From JAKAIY01 sp963809385 (GTDB lineage Bacteria > Chloroflexota > Ktedonobacteria > Ktedonobacterales > JADMIN01): DNA of 64,000 bases. The notes below the pieces were generated by a model. The model saw nothing but the letters and a program-made list of their open reading frames with translations. It did no database searches and was not told the origin of the DNA. Where the stretch lies: NCBI GenBank assembly GCA_963809385.1, contig CAWEJL010000016.1, positions 124,001-188,000 on the forward strand, written 5' to 3'. Shown here in pieces: positions 30,784 to 39,846 of this stretch (positions are counted from its first letter, which is position 1; the number at the start of each line of letters is the position of its first letter). A program made the position numbers and the translations under genes.

Positions 30784-31609
30784 ATGTCGAGCGCCAACGA
30801 ACCAGCCATCACCCTGAGCGTCGCCCACTATCTGGACGAGATTCCCCAGGAGCCGGGGCGCCGGGCGCGCACGGTCTACGTCGTCGTGGACGTGATCCGC
30901 GCGACAACCACGCTGGCGGTGATGTTCGAGCGCGACATCCGGCGGGTGTATGTGGCGCGCGATGTGGCGGCGGCGCGGGCCGCGCGGGCCGCGCTGCCAG
31001 GGGCGCTGGTCGCGGGCGAGGTGGCCGCCGTGCCGCCGCCGGACTTCGACCACGGCAACTCGCCGGAGGAGTGGGGCCATCTGGAGGTCGCCGGGCGCGA
31101 GGTCCTCTTCTCCACCACCAACGGCGCCCGCGCGCTGCACGCCAGTCGCGGCGGCGGGCCGATCTTCGCCGGGGCGCTGCGCAACGCCACAGCGGTCAGC
31201 CAGGCGGCGCTGGCGGCGGCGCGGCGGCTGGCGGCGGACGGAGACGGCGCGGGCGTCCTGGTCGTCTGCTCCGGGCGTGACGGCCTGCCAGCGGAGGATG
31301 ACTCGCTCTGCGCCGCGTGGCTGCTGGCGACGCTGCGTGATGTCGCCGGGCGCGAGGAGACGGCGGTGGCGCTGGATGACGCCGCGACCGCCGCGCTCGG
31401 CTTACTCGACGCGCCGGAGCGGCTCCGCATGGGCGACGCGCGCTGGCTCTACGAGCGGCTGCTGGCCTCCGCCCCCGCCCGCGACGTGCTCGGACGTAGA
31501 CCTCGGCGCCGACATCGCCTGGTGCGCGGACCTCGACGCCTCCCAGGCCGTCCCCACCGTCACCGGCTACGACCCGGCCCGCGATCTGCTGATCGTCGAG
31601 CGGACGTGA
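30784..31609 (+). CDS. comB: 2-phosphosulfolactate phosphatase (frameshifted at 3' end)
   Basis: ComB family; in methanogens it dephosphorylates 2-phospho-3-sulfolactate in coenzyme M synthesis, but bacterial members have less certain roles. Visible blocks are YVVVDVIRATTTLAVMFE, GEVAAVPPPDFDHGNSPEE, LFSTTNGARAL and LVVCSGRDGLPAEDDSLCA. A shift near 31490 leads to DVDLGADIAWCADLD and the C-terminal TVTGYDPARDLLIVE, also typical. About 270 residues. AAAGGAG lies 12 bases before the ATG. Standalone gene. Confidence 0.85.
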
Positions 31610-31679
31610 TACAACCAGGCGCCGTGGTAGGCTATCGCACAAACCACCGTGGCCGTTCTCTAGCCGGAAGGAGCGCGCT

Positions 31680-32228
31680 ATGTCCACCTCAGCCGTCGCG
31701 GATAGCGCATCCAGAGGAAGCGCGCGCCGTACGCTGGCGGGGAGCGCGCTGCTGCTGGGCGGCGCGCTGGCCCTGATCGCCGCGTTCCTGCCGTTCATGC
31801 GAACCGAGTGGCCCGCCATTGATGGCGACCCCGCCGGGGGCGTCACCAATTATCTCATTCAACCACTCCTCACGCCAGCAGGATCCTTCGCAATGAGGGC
31901 CCCCGGCTTGCTCTGTGGCGGCCTGCTCTTGCTCGGGGCGCCCGCCGGCCTGGCCGCGATCGGCGTCGCCACTCTCTGGGCGAAGCGCTGGACGCCAGAG
32001 CGGCGCAGCCTCGTTATCGGCCTGGCGCTCGTGGCGCTCGGCGCGTTCAACGCCCTCATCAACGCCGCCGCCATCTTCTTTCCCGTCTGGGACTCCGGCA
32101 TCGGGACGCGCAGACTGGAATATGGCGCGGGCGTGATGTTCCTGGGCTACCTGCTCACGCTGGTGGGAGTCGTCCTCCTGCCCCTCGTTACTCCCCTCGC
32201 CTCCGCAGAGGAGAGGGGCCGGGGGTGA
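31680..32228 (+). CDS. Four-helix membrane protein, unknown function
   Basis: A 182-residue protein with helices near residues 18-40, 72-98, 110-132 and 150-170 (VMFLGYLLTLVGVVLLPLV). AAGGAG lies 8 bases before the ATG. The last ten codons (ASAEERGRG) are formed by a CCCCTCGCC..GGAGAGGGG repeat, so the natural end may have been altered by the repeat. No family recognised. Confidence 0.6.
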   Translation: MSTSAVADSASRGSARRTLAGSALLLGGALALIAAFLPFMRTEWPAIDGDPAGGVTNYLIQPLLTPAGSFAMRAPGLLCGGLLLLGAPAGLAAIGVATLWAKRWTPERRSLVIGLALVALGAFNALINAAAIFFPVWDSGIGTRRLEYGAGVMFLGYLLTLVGVVLLPLVTPLASAEERGRG

Positions 32229-32716
32229 GGCCAGAGCCGTAGCGGCGCAGCAACTCCCCGCGCGACATCCAGATCTCTACGGGATAGGTGGTGTAGGTCG
32301 CGCCTTGCTTCAGCCGGGACACACCTTCAGGGTTATACATCGCCAGCAGGCCCTCCATGAAGAAGCGTTCCAGCCGCGCGTAGAGCGTCACGGGCCGCTC
32401 GCGCAAGGTGAAGCCCAGCCGGGGGCCGACCCGCCCGAGGAGCGTCACGCCCATGAACGCCTCCGCGCGCGCCATCTCGCCCGGCTGCTCCGCCCAGCGC
32501 GCCAGCGCGCCCAGGTCCTCCGCGATCATGCGGGCGAGCCGCCAGACGCCACGCGTCGCGCGCCGCGTCGCTCACACGCTGGTTATTGAGGTGCAGCGCG
32601 GCGATCCATGTCCCGCGCGTGACCTGGGTCCCGTCAGGGAGGGTGATGGGCCGTCCATGATAGCGCATGAGGTGCGCGCCGAGCAGGTCGTGCGGCGCAT
32701 TGGGGATTGGCGTCAC
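32188..32716 (-). CDS. YkoP-like protein (frameshifted)
   Basis: N-terminal MTPIPNAPHDLLGAHLMRYH followed by LPDGTQVTRGTWIAALHLNN resembles the YkoP N-terminal domain (a G..I.E.HL.N pattern). A shift near 32535 leads to the helical part MIAEDLGALARWAEQPG, FMGVTLLG and LYARLERFFMEGLLAMYNPEG. About 175 residues. The final 14 codons (GLTPGPSPLRRRGE) come from an intergenic repeat overlapping the end of the neighbouring convergent gene. In other bacteria such proteins are found with glycosyltransferases or deacetylases; role unknown. Confidence 0.55.
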
Positions 32717-32733
32717 CGGCTTGAGCGTCCGCG

Positions 32734-34281
32734 TCAGCCCTTTCCCAGACTGGCCAGAAGCGCAGAAACCCGCGCGCCTGCCCGCCGCGCGAGCCGCCAG
32801 CGAGCCGCCAGCCCGGGCCGGGCCGCCGCCACCTGGCCGGTGGCGCTGCGGGCGCTGGGGCCGATGGGGCCGCGCCCGGCTCGCCCCGGATGAAGGCGAC
32901 GCAGACCGCGCCCAGCGCCAGGAAGACCGCCGCCAGCGCGAAGACCGCCTGATAGCCTAGCGCCGTTTGGCCCCACACCCTATCCACCAGCGCGATCACC
33001 GCGCCACCCAGCGCGGGCGCGAGAACGGCGGGCAGCGTTGAGGCGGCGTTCCAGATGCCCAGGTCCTTGCCCGCGCTGGCCGGGACGGGCAGCGAGTCCA
33101 CCGCCAGCGCCCAGTCCACGCTGGTATACGCGCCATAGCCCAGCCCAAAGACGAGGCCCAGCGGCCAGAGCGGAAAGCCAGCCGGCGCGATGACGAACAC
33201 CAGCGCCGGTACGGCCATCAGCCCGCTGGAGACGCCCACCAGCAGCGTGCGGTTCATGCGGTCGGAGAGGATGCCCAGCGCCAGCGCGCTGACCACCGCC
33301 CCCAGCAGCGCCAGCCCGGCCACGACCGCCGTCGCGCTGACAAAGCTGGTGACGCCCATGACGGTAGCGAAGTAGTATTCGATGAAGGTCATGAACAGCG
33401 TCAGCCCCATCATCACGAAGGCGCGCGTCAGGAAGACCCAGGTGAAGTTGTGGCTCTTCCACGGCTCCAGCCACAGCGCGCGCAGCGACTGCAAGCCGCG
33501 CTCCATCCGGCTCGCGCCGCGCGGAGCCGCCGCCGGGCGCAGCGCCGCCGCATCCGCCGCGCTCAGCGGCGTCTCGCGCGTCCAGACGAGGGTGATGAAG
33601 GCGGTGACCACCATCGTAGCGGCGGTGGCGCCGTAGAAGATCGTGCGCGCCGGTGATGATCTCCGCGCGCGCGGCGGCGGATGTGACGTTGGTGAGCGTG
33701 ACGTTCGCCAGCAGGACGCCTGCCAGCGCCAGGCTGCCCACGTTGCCCAGGATGGTCATCAGGCCCAGATAACCTGAGGCGGCGCCGCGCTGGCTCTCCG
33801 GCGTGATGTCGGGCAGCAAGCCCTGGTACGCGCCTACCGCGACGTTCAGCCCAAGCTGCAGGACGAGCGCGGCGATGATCAGCGCGTTGAGGTCAGCGGG
33901 ACGGGCCAGCGCCCACGCGCCCGCGACGGCGATCACCACGCCCACCAGGATGTAGGGCCGCCGCCGGCCAAACGGCGACGTCGCCCGGTCGGAGAGCGCG
34001 CCAGCGAACGGCGGGGCCAGCAGCGCGACCGCCGCGCCCAACGCCGTGAGCCAGCCCAGGAACTCCGCTTGCCGCGCGCTTCCCACCGCGCCCGGCGCGA
34101 TGAACAGCAGGACCTGGAGCGGAAGGACGATCGGCGCCAGCGCGGCGGAGACGGCGTTAATGCCCAGCCACAGCGCGCTCAGCGAGATCTGGCCCCACAG
34201 GGTCAGCGGCGCGCGGCCATTCGTGGCGATCTGTGTTTGCGACGCCACCCCATCGTGTCGGAGGGAATCTGGAGACTGCAT
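32734..34281 (-). CDS. MFS transporter, sugar/cation symporter-like (frameshifted)
   Basis: Start ATG 34281 with AGGAG 9 bases upstream. Twelve helices: the first half includes LSALWLGINAVSAALAPIVL and the loop-2 motif GALSDRATSPFGRRRPYILV, typical of GPH/SLC45-like MFS carriers. A shift near 33645 joins it to TAFITLVWTRETPLSAA and six more helices with GILSDRMNRTLLVGVSSGLM. The C-terminus is uncertain; a frame ending at 32734 looks right and needs another shift near 32880. Substrate unknown, sugars likely by family. Confidence 0.85.
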
Positions 34282-34398
34282 AGGTGCGGCTCCTCTCCCC
34301 ATCGTGTGCGTGGGCGCGCGCCACGCGCCAGTCACCGGCGCCTGCGCTTCCACCATCGCACATGCCGCACGGCTGGCGCCAATCAGGGAAGCGGCTGG

Positions 34399-35491
34399 CT
34401 ATTCCCACTTGAAGAAGCGGGCGGCAAGCGCCGTGCAGACTAGGCCCCAGGCCGCGAGCACGGTAATGTCGAGCCACATCGGGAAAGTCTGCGCGCCGCC
34501 AATCGTGACCTGCCGGAAGGCGTCGGCCAGGTAGGTCAGCGGCATCGCGCGCACCACCGGCGCGAGGAACGCGGGCAGGAGCGCCAGCGGGAAGAAGATG
34601 CCGGAGAGGAACATCATCGGGAAGTTGATGGCTGACGAGATGCCGCTGGCGCTCTCCACCGACTTCGCGATCGCCGCGATCAGGTAGCCCATGCCGATGA
34701 AGGTCAGCGCGCCCAGCAGCGTCAGCCCGGCCAGCGCCAGGACATTGCCCTGTATCTGCACATCGAACGCCGCTACGCTGATGCCGACGATCAAGGCCGC
34801 CTGCGTCATGCCAATCGTCAGGCGCATCAGCAACTGGCCTGAGATGAGTTGCCAGCGCGGCAGCGGTGTCGCGCCGAGGCGGCGCAGCACGCCCTCCTCG
34901 CGCAGTGAGACCAGCGGCGTGGCGGTGGCGAACAGCCCCAGTTGCATCAGCGACATCGCCAGGATGCCGGGCATCAGGAAGTCGATCGAGCGCAGGGTGT
35001 GCGAGGTGATGCTGTTCATGGCGAGGGCCAGCGGCGGGACGGCATTCGTGGCGGCGCGGTTGAAGCCCTCCAGTACCTGCGCCACGATCGTCTGCTCGAT
35101 CTGCGCGTTGGTCGGGTCCTTGGTCGGGTCGAGAGTACATCCGCACCTGCGCCGTGTGCCCTTGGGCCACCGTCTGGCTCATGCCAGCGGGCAGCACGAT
35201 CACCAGATCGAGGTTCCCCTTCTTGAGGTCGTTGATCGCGCTGTCATACGTCTCGGTCTTGACCTTGAACGGCGTCACTTCGTGCTCGAAGACGTAGGCC
35301 AGCTGGGCGCTAACCGGGCCAGTGTCCTGATTGACCAGGCCAACGGTGTATGACGGCGAGCTGTTGCCCGAGAAGATCGCGCCGAAGAGGATGATGAAGA
35401 AGATCGGGAACGCAAAGGTCCAGAACAGCGCCGCGCGGTCGCGGATGAACTCCTTCATGTTGGCGATGTAGAGGCTAAAGACGGTAGACAT
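34399..35491 (-). CDS. ABC-2 type exporter permease (frameshifted)
   Basis: ATG 35491: MSTVFSLYIANMKEFIRDRA, then the first helix TFAFPIFFIILFGAIFSG and an extracellular domain. A shift near 35131 leads to DPTNAQIEQTIVAQVLEGFN and five helices including MPGILAMSLMQLGLFATATP and the conserved INFPMMFLSGIFFPLALLP of drug and lipid exporters (YadH/DrrB type). About 365 residues. It lies 63 bases downstream of its ATPase gene. Confidence 0.88.
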
Positions 35492-35554
35492 CGTGAGCGC
35501 GCCCCTTCCCTGATAGCGAATGGTGTGACGTGGCGTAGGGCGAACGACTGGTGG

Positions 35555-36479
35555 CTAGTCGCGCAGCGCGCGGCCCGTCAGCTTAAGGAACACGTCTTCG
35601 AGGGTGGCGCTGTGGACGTTGAGGTCGCGCAGCGCGGCGCCGTTCGCCGATTCACGCTCCAGTAGGGCGGTCATCGTGCGCGGCGCGTCACTGGTGAAGA
35701 CGCGTCACTTTGCCCTCCTCGCTGACCGCGTGGCTGACGCCAGCGAGGGTCTGGTAGATGGTGGCGTCACCGGGCGCCTGGAACGAGATGGCGATGTCGC
35801 TGAAGTGGCGCCGCACCAGCTCGTCAGGCGCGCCAATCTCGATCATGTGGCCATGGTCTACGATCGCTACGCGGTCGCAAATCTGCTCGGCTTCTTCCAT
35901 ATAGTGGGTGGTCATCAGGATAGTCTTGCCCTGGCGCTTGAGGTCGAGCACGACCTCCCATAGCTGGCGGCGGGCCTGTGGGTCCATGCCAGTCGTCGGC
36001 TCATCGAGGAAGATGATGTCCGGGTTGTTGACCATCGCCAGCGCGACACTCAGCCGCTGCTTCTGGCCGCCGGAGAGCTGCTTGCTGCGGGTGGTGGCCT
36101 TCTCGCCCAGGTCCACCATGCGGATCAGGTCGGTGGTGGGCAGTGTCTTGCGGTTGGGATAGAAGGTGTGGAAGAGGTCGAGGATCTCGGTGACGGTCAG
36201 GCGCGGGTAGAGCGAGGTGGTCTGAAGCTGGATGCCGATGCGCGCCTTGATGGCCTGCGCCTCGCGCGGCTGCCTCAACCCCAGCACCGTCACGCTGCCC
36301 GCGTCCGCCGTCCGCAGGCCCTCGACGATCTCGATGGTGGTGGACTTGCCGGCGCCGTTCGGCCCCAGCATGCCAAACACCTCGCCCTGCGCGACCGCGA
36401 AGCTGACGCCATCCACCGCCTTGGTGGCGCCATACGTCTTGCGCAGGTCCTCGACAACGATGGCGTTCTCTGTCCCCAT
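35555..36479 (-). CDS. ABC transporter ATP-binding protein, DrrA type (frameshifted)
   Basis: ATG 36479 with GGAGG 7 bases upstream. Walker A GPNGAGKSTTIEIVEG, Q-loop LQTTSLYPRLTV, signature LSGGQKQRLSVALAM, Walker B IIFLDEPTTGMDP and switch TTHYMEEAEQI are intact. A shift near 35705 leads to the C-terminal SATLEDVFLKLTGRALRD, which is the DrrA-type ending, with the stop at 35555. About 308 residues. Together with the next gene it forms a two-gene exporter, probably for lipids or drugs. Confidence 0.9.
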
Positions 36480-36675
36480 GCGAATCCTCCGATGGTACGA
36501 CGCGCGCGTGTCCGCTGTATTTTCCGCCCTGGCTGTGGCCGCGACACACGAAGCGGCCACAGCGCGCCAGACCCTCCGTCATGGCGCTTTCGCCGTGCCT
36601 CGTCGCGCGGCCCGCCCATGTGTACGCGTCGGGTCGCCCACAGGTTGTTTTGCAACTCGCGGCGGCGCTAACGCC
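36480..36675. other. Intergenic, start of the cassette region
   Basis: Promoter region of the ABC exporter on the minus strand. Near 36660 a CGGCGGCGC followed by CAGGC resembles the junction between carB-tail copy A and the second leader repeat, and may be a decayed remnant of such a junction. Confidence 0.35.
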
Positions 36676-36925
36676 AGGCAGACCGCGTATGGTATGCTTG
36701 CGCCATCAACGTGCGAAGGCCGCCAGCGCTTGCAACACTGACGGCCTTCTAACCCGCGCGCTGGGAAAAGCAGCGACACAGGGCTACTCGCATTCTAGCA
36801 CGGTTCAGGCCGAATAGCGCCTGCTTGTCTGCGTGCGCTCCCTCCCGCTACCCACACCCGCGCGCCTCTTCCGATTGGAGGCGCAGCCCATGCCCTACAT
36901 CCTCACGCGACCCACTACCCTCCCC
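36676..36925 (+). ncRNA. Leader repeat R1, candidate structured RNA
   Basis: About 65-70% like R2 at 38247-38500, with islands of identity. Both begin CAGGC and carry GGTATGCTTGC, a possible -10 region. A hairpin follows whose outer stem is GGCCG/CGGCC here and CGCCCG/CGGGCG in R2, so the pairing is kept while bases change. Next comes an identical CTAACCCGCGCGCTGGG block, then a block ending ATTCTAGCACG, and a second hairpin GCGCCTC-loop-GGAGGCGC with a different loop. R1 lies 200 bases before dinD. It could be an untranslated leader, a separate small RNA, or a recombination site. Confidence 0.5.
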
Positions 36926-37069
36926 ATTCCGCCTCCCAGCTGACCACCGTATTCCAACACCGTGAGACGCCAGCGCGAGCGTCTCGTATGCGTCGCGAGA
37001 TGAACTGGTTTGAACTGGTTTGCCACGTTAGATGTAGCGCGCCGATGGCGAGGGTGTCGTTACACAAAT

Positions 37070-37092
37070 GGGGTAGCCGTCTTCGCTACCCC
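37070..37092 (+). promoter_or_regulatory. Hairpin 32 bases before dinD
   Basis: GGGGTAGC-7 nt-GCTACCCC. It is preceded by GTTACACAAA, which also precedes the hairpin of the antirepressor gene, and lies at the same distance from the start codon there. Its arms recur in the terminator after dinD. A direct repeat GAACTGGTTT twice in tandem lies at 37003-37022. Possible attenuator, operator or recombination site. Confidence 0.5.
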
Positions 37093-37124
37093 TTGCGAGA
37101 CAGGAAGCGCAAAGGAGCACACAC

Positions 37125-38061
37125 ATGAGCGAGCATGACGAGCAGGGTTCGGGGACACAAGGGCAGCCGGTGTCAACATTTGACACGATCCGGCGCGAGG
37201 ATGCCGAGGGCAATGAGTGGTGGAGCGCGCGCGAACTGGCGACCATCCTGGACTACCCGCGATGGCAGAAGTTTCGTCCCGTCATTGACCGGGCGATGGA
37301 GGCCTGCGAGAACAGTGGCCATGCGGTTTCAGACCATTTTACCCGTGAGGGTAAATTGATCACGAGCGGCAAAGGGGCGCAACGTCGGATCGAGGACTGG
37401 CGCCTCTCGCGCTACGCCTGTTATCTCATCATCCAGAACGCCGACCCGGAGAAGCCTGTGGTCGCGCTGGGGCAAACCTACTTCGCCGCCCAGACCCGGC
37501 GCCAGGAGTTCACGGACGAGCAGGCGCTCGCCAGCGCCAGCGAAGACCAGTTGCGCCTCTTCACCCGTCAGCAGCTCGCGGAGCGCAACAGGCTGCTCGC
37601 GGGGACAGCCGCCCGCCGCTGGCGTTCTCAGCCGCGACTTCGCGATCTTTCAGGACCACGGCTACATGGGGCTCTACAACAGTGAGCGCGCCCGCGATAT
37701 CGCCGCCCGCAAGGGCTTGAGGCCCGGCCAGCATATCCTCGACCACATGGGCAGCACGGAGCTAGCCGCCAACCTCTTCCGCGCCACGCAGGCCGAAGAC
37801 AAGATCCGCCGCGAAGGGGTCCAGGGCAAGGACGCGGCCAACGCCACCCATTTCGCGGTGCGCCGCGCCGTGCGCCGCTTCATCGTCGAAGAGTTGGGCG
37901 GCTCGCCGCCGGAAGAACTGCCCACGCCACCCGACGGCGTCCAGCAGGTCGAGCGCCGCGAGCAGGCGCGTCTGGAGCGGGAGGCGCAATCTCAGCGACA
38001 GCCGTCGCTCTTTGGCGAGGGTGAAGGTGCGGGCGAAGAGGATGAGGGCGAACAAGTGTAA
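37125..38061 (+). CDS. dinD: DNA damage-inducible protein D (frameshifted)
   Basis: DinD is an SOS-induced protein that inhibits RecA filament assembly in E. coli; its N-terminus is a Bro-N/antirepressor-type domain. AAAGGAG lies 7 bases before the ATG. Landmarks match closely: TFDTIRREDAEGNEWWSARE, ACENSGHAVSDHF, RIEDWRLSRYACYLIIQNAD and QTYFAAQTRRQE. After a shift near 37610 come GVLSRDFAIFQDHGYMGLY, HILDHMGSTELAANLFRATQ and EELPTP. About 312 residues with an acidic tail. It is the gene of unit 1 of the cassette array, framed by hairpins with the same arm sequence. Confidence 0.92.
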
Positions 38062-38085
38062 CAGGGGGGCCTGTGTTTCCACCGA

Positions 38086-38109
38086 GGGTAGCCATTGCAG
38101 CTACCCTTT
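38086..38109 (+). terminator. Terminator after dinD
   Basis: GGGTAGC-7 nt-GCTACCC followed by TTT. The arms equal those of the hairpin upstream of dinD at 37070. Confidence 0.65.
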
Positions 38110-38123
38110 CGTTACCCCTCACC

Positions 38124-38247
38124 CCTCCCAATACGCCACGAACGGCAGACGCTAGCGCCTCCTTCCCCGCGCGCAGCGCCTCGACCAGCGCGCGGGCGGC
38201 GCCGAGCGAGGCGCCGCAGGGAATGTTGGCTTCGACGGCGGCGCGGC
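38124..38247 (-). repeat. carB 3'-end copy A (displaced)
   Basis: About 124 bp, roughly 85% like the real carB 3' end at 40493-40619. It encodes RAAVEANIPCGASLGAARAL and, after a small length difference, ends FVAYWEG and TGA. It directly abuts repeat R2 (CAGGC). It has no carB body attached, so it is a displaced or transported gene end. Confidence 0.85.
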
Positions 38248-38500
38248 AGGCGACCCATGTGTGGTATGCTTGCTTCAGCAATGTGCGACGCCCGCCAGTG
38301 TTGGAAGCACTGAACGGGCGCCTAACCCGCGCGCTGGGTAAAGCAGCGGCACAGGGCTTCTCGTATTCTAGCACGATTCGGGCGTGAGAGCCCCTATAAT
38401 CGTGCGCCCCGCCCGCTCCCCCCTGGCGCGCCTCTCAGGATTTGGAGGCGTAGCCCACGCATTGTGTCCTCACGCGGCTCGATAGCGTAGCCGCGCGGAT
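38248..38500 (+). ncRNA. Leader repeat R2, candidate structured RNA
   Basis: Second copy of R1. The outer stem of the first hairpin is CGCCCG/CGGGCG with a perfect inner stem CAGTG/CACTG, replacing GGCCG/CGGCC of R1. CTAACCCGCGCGCTGGG and ATTCTAGCACG are kept, and a second hairpin CGCCTC/GGAGGCG has a changed loop. It lies about 180 bases before the antirepressor start. A hairpin with a short T run at 38619-38647 could be its 3' end. Confidence 0.5.
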
Positions 38501-38618
38501 TGTTCGCCCTCTTGTCCCTGCAAGCCCCTCATGCAGTGCGCCGCTCGCTCCTCGGCAGGCGTTGCGCTGGTCGGGAACCCCACGACTCCGGCAAATTCGC
38601 AGCATGGCGTTGTTGCAC

Positions 38619-38647
38619 AAAGGGGGTGCTATCATAGCACCCCCTTT
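38619..38647 (+). promoter_or_regulatory. Perfect hairpin 31 bases before the antirepressor gene
   Basis: Arms of 13 bp (AAAGGGGGTGCTA / TAGCACCCCCTTT) with a 3-nt loop, preceded by GTTGCACAAA. The trailing TTT makes it look like an intrinsic terminator, so the gene may be controlled by readthrough. The outer arm AAAGGGG returns in the terminator after the gene. Confidence 0.6.
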
Positions 38648-38678
38648 AAGAACTTCGGAAAGCCTGAGGTGTAAACCA

Positions 38679-39593
38679 ATGAGTGATGAGCAAGACGCCC
38701 AGGACATTGCCATTCCTCAAGAACTAGCGGTAGAACAGCGGCCTGTGCCATTCATGGGTGATGACCTGGCCGCCGCTATGACCGCCGCTGGCGCTATCTA
38801 TATCACCATCCCCGGTATGTGTCACGCGCTGGGGCTGGACGCGCGCGGCCAAATACGCCGAATTGAGCGCAGCCCATCGCTTGCCAAAGGGCTGCGTGTC
38901 ATTCCGCTGGAGACTCGCGGCGGAATCCAGCCGATCAACTGTCTGCGAGTAGACCGTGTGGCGCTGTGGCTGGCAGGCGTGGAGACATCGCGTATCAAAC
39001 CAGAATATCGGGGCAAAATCGAAGCCTATCAGGATGAGTTGGCCCCCATCGCGATGCACGTGTTCATGCGTGTGATGGGCGTCCAGCTATCTACGACTAC
39101 CGCGCCCACAATGATAGCGGCACAAATCACGGAAATCGCGGAGCAACTCGAGACGCTTATGGGCGTGGTGATGTTCCTGCGCGAGCACCTGGACGCACAG
39201 CTTTCGGCCACAAATGGACAGATCGGCGCGCTCTCTTTGCGCCTTGATGACGCTATCACGTTGCTCGAAGCGCTCGGCGAGCGCCAGGTCACAACAGAAG
39301 GCCAGGTCGCGCGCATTGATGAACGGACACAGCGCCTGACGCCCGCGCACGCCCGCGCCATCCAGGAGATGGTAGATCGCATGGCGCGCGAGACCAAACG
39401 GCTGGCGGCGCCGCTCACCTACGCTATCACCTATGGCCGCCTCAAACACCGATTCCGCGCCAGTTCCTACCGCGAGATCGCCGATAAGCAGTATGAGGCC
39501 GTGATGGCGTATCTCCGCGACGAGTTGCGCCGCGCCCTGGCGGGCGAAAGCCCAGAGCAGGGGAACTCTGTTCTAGCCAGCATTCAGGAGTAA
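38679..39593 (+). CDS. P22-type phage antirepressor (P22_AR_N + C-terminal ORF6C-like)
   Basis: A 304-residue protein from ATG 38679 (GAGGTG upstream; the frame is open to 38562 but that part is the hairpin). The N-terminal domain (residues 20-125) reads RPVPFMGDDLAAAMTAAGAI, GMCHALGLDARGQIRRIERS and IKPEYRGKIEAYQDE, the P22_AR_N signature. A central coiled-coil region follows. The C-terminus TYAITYGRLKHRFRASSYRE resembles the ORF6C domain of phage regulators. Antirepressors bind and inactivate phage repressors, often after SOS induction. No other phage gene is nearby, so it is a solitary antirepressor. Intact reading frame. Confidence 0.9.
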   Translation: MSDEQDAQDIAIPQELAVEQRPVPFMGDDLAAAMTAAGAIYITIPGMCHALGLDARGQIRRIERSPSLAKGLRVIPLETRGGIQPINCLRVDRVALWLAGVETSRIKPEYRGKIEAYQDELAPIAMHVFMRVMGVQLSTTTAPTMIAAQITEIAEQLETLMGVVMFLREHLDAQLSATNGQIGALSLRLDDAITLLEALGERQVTTEGQVARIDERTQRLTPAHARAIQEMVDRMARETKRLAAPLTYAITYGRLKHRFRASSYREIADKQYEAVMAYLRDELRRALAGESPEQGNSVLASIQE

Positions 39594-39625
39594 AGGGGTA
39601 TGCCACTCTTGTAGGCTGCCCCTTT
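39592..39625 (+). terminator. Terminator after the antirepressor gene
   Basis: AAAGGGG...CCCCTTT with an inner GCC/GGC pair, overlapping the TAA stop. Arms match the outer arms of the hairpin before the gene. Confidence 0.65.
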
Positions 39626-39628
39626 ACT

Positions 39629-39755
39629 CCTCCCGATACGCCACGAATGGCAGGCGGAGCGCTTCATCTCCGGCGCGCATCGCCTCGGCCAGCGCGCGGG
39701 CGGCGCCTCGCTCGACGCCGCAGGGGATGTTGGCTTCGACGGCGGCGCGGCGGAT
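39629..39755 (-). repeat. carB 3'-end copy B (displaced)
   Basis: A 127-bp ungapped match to 40493-40619, about 17 mismatches by eye (near 87%), with the last 36 bases identical. It encodes IRRAAVEANIPCGVERGAAR and ends LPFVAYREE with its own TAA stop, so it is a complete, coding-quality variant of the CarB C-terminus without a carB body. Confidence 0.9.
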
Positions 39756-39846
39756 ATGGCCAGGCAAGCGCCATCCCGCTCTTGATCGCATGCTACAATG
39801 CGTCCGGCTGGTACTGGATGGAATCGTCAGCAAGAGGTATTCATAC

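Noticed and set aside
36676..38500. R1/R2 as tRNA or tmRNA genes
   Set aside because: No cloverleaf, no CCA end and no T-loop consensus could be folded by eye.
38562..38678. Upstream start for the antirepressor gene
   Set aside because: That extension covers the 13-bp hairpin; ATG 38679 has a ribosome-binding site and begins the conserved protein.
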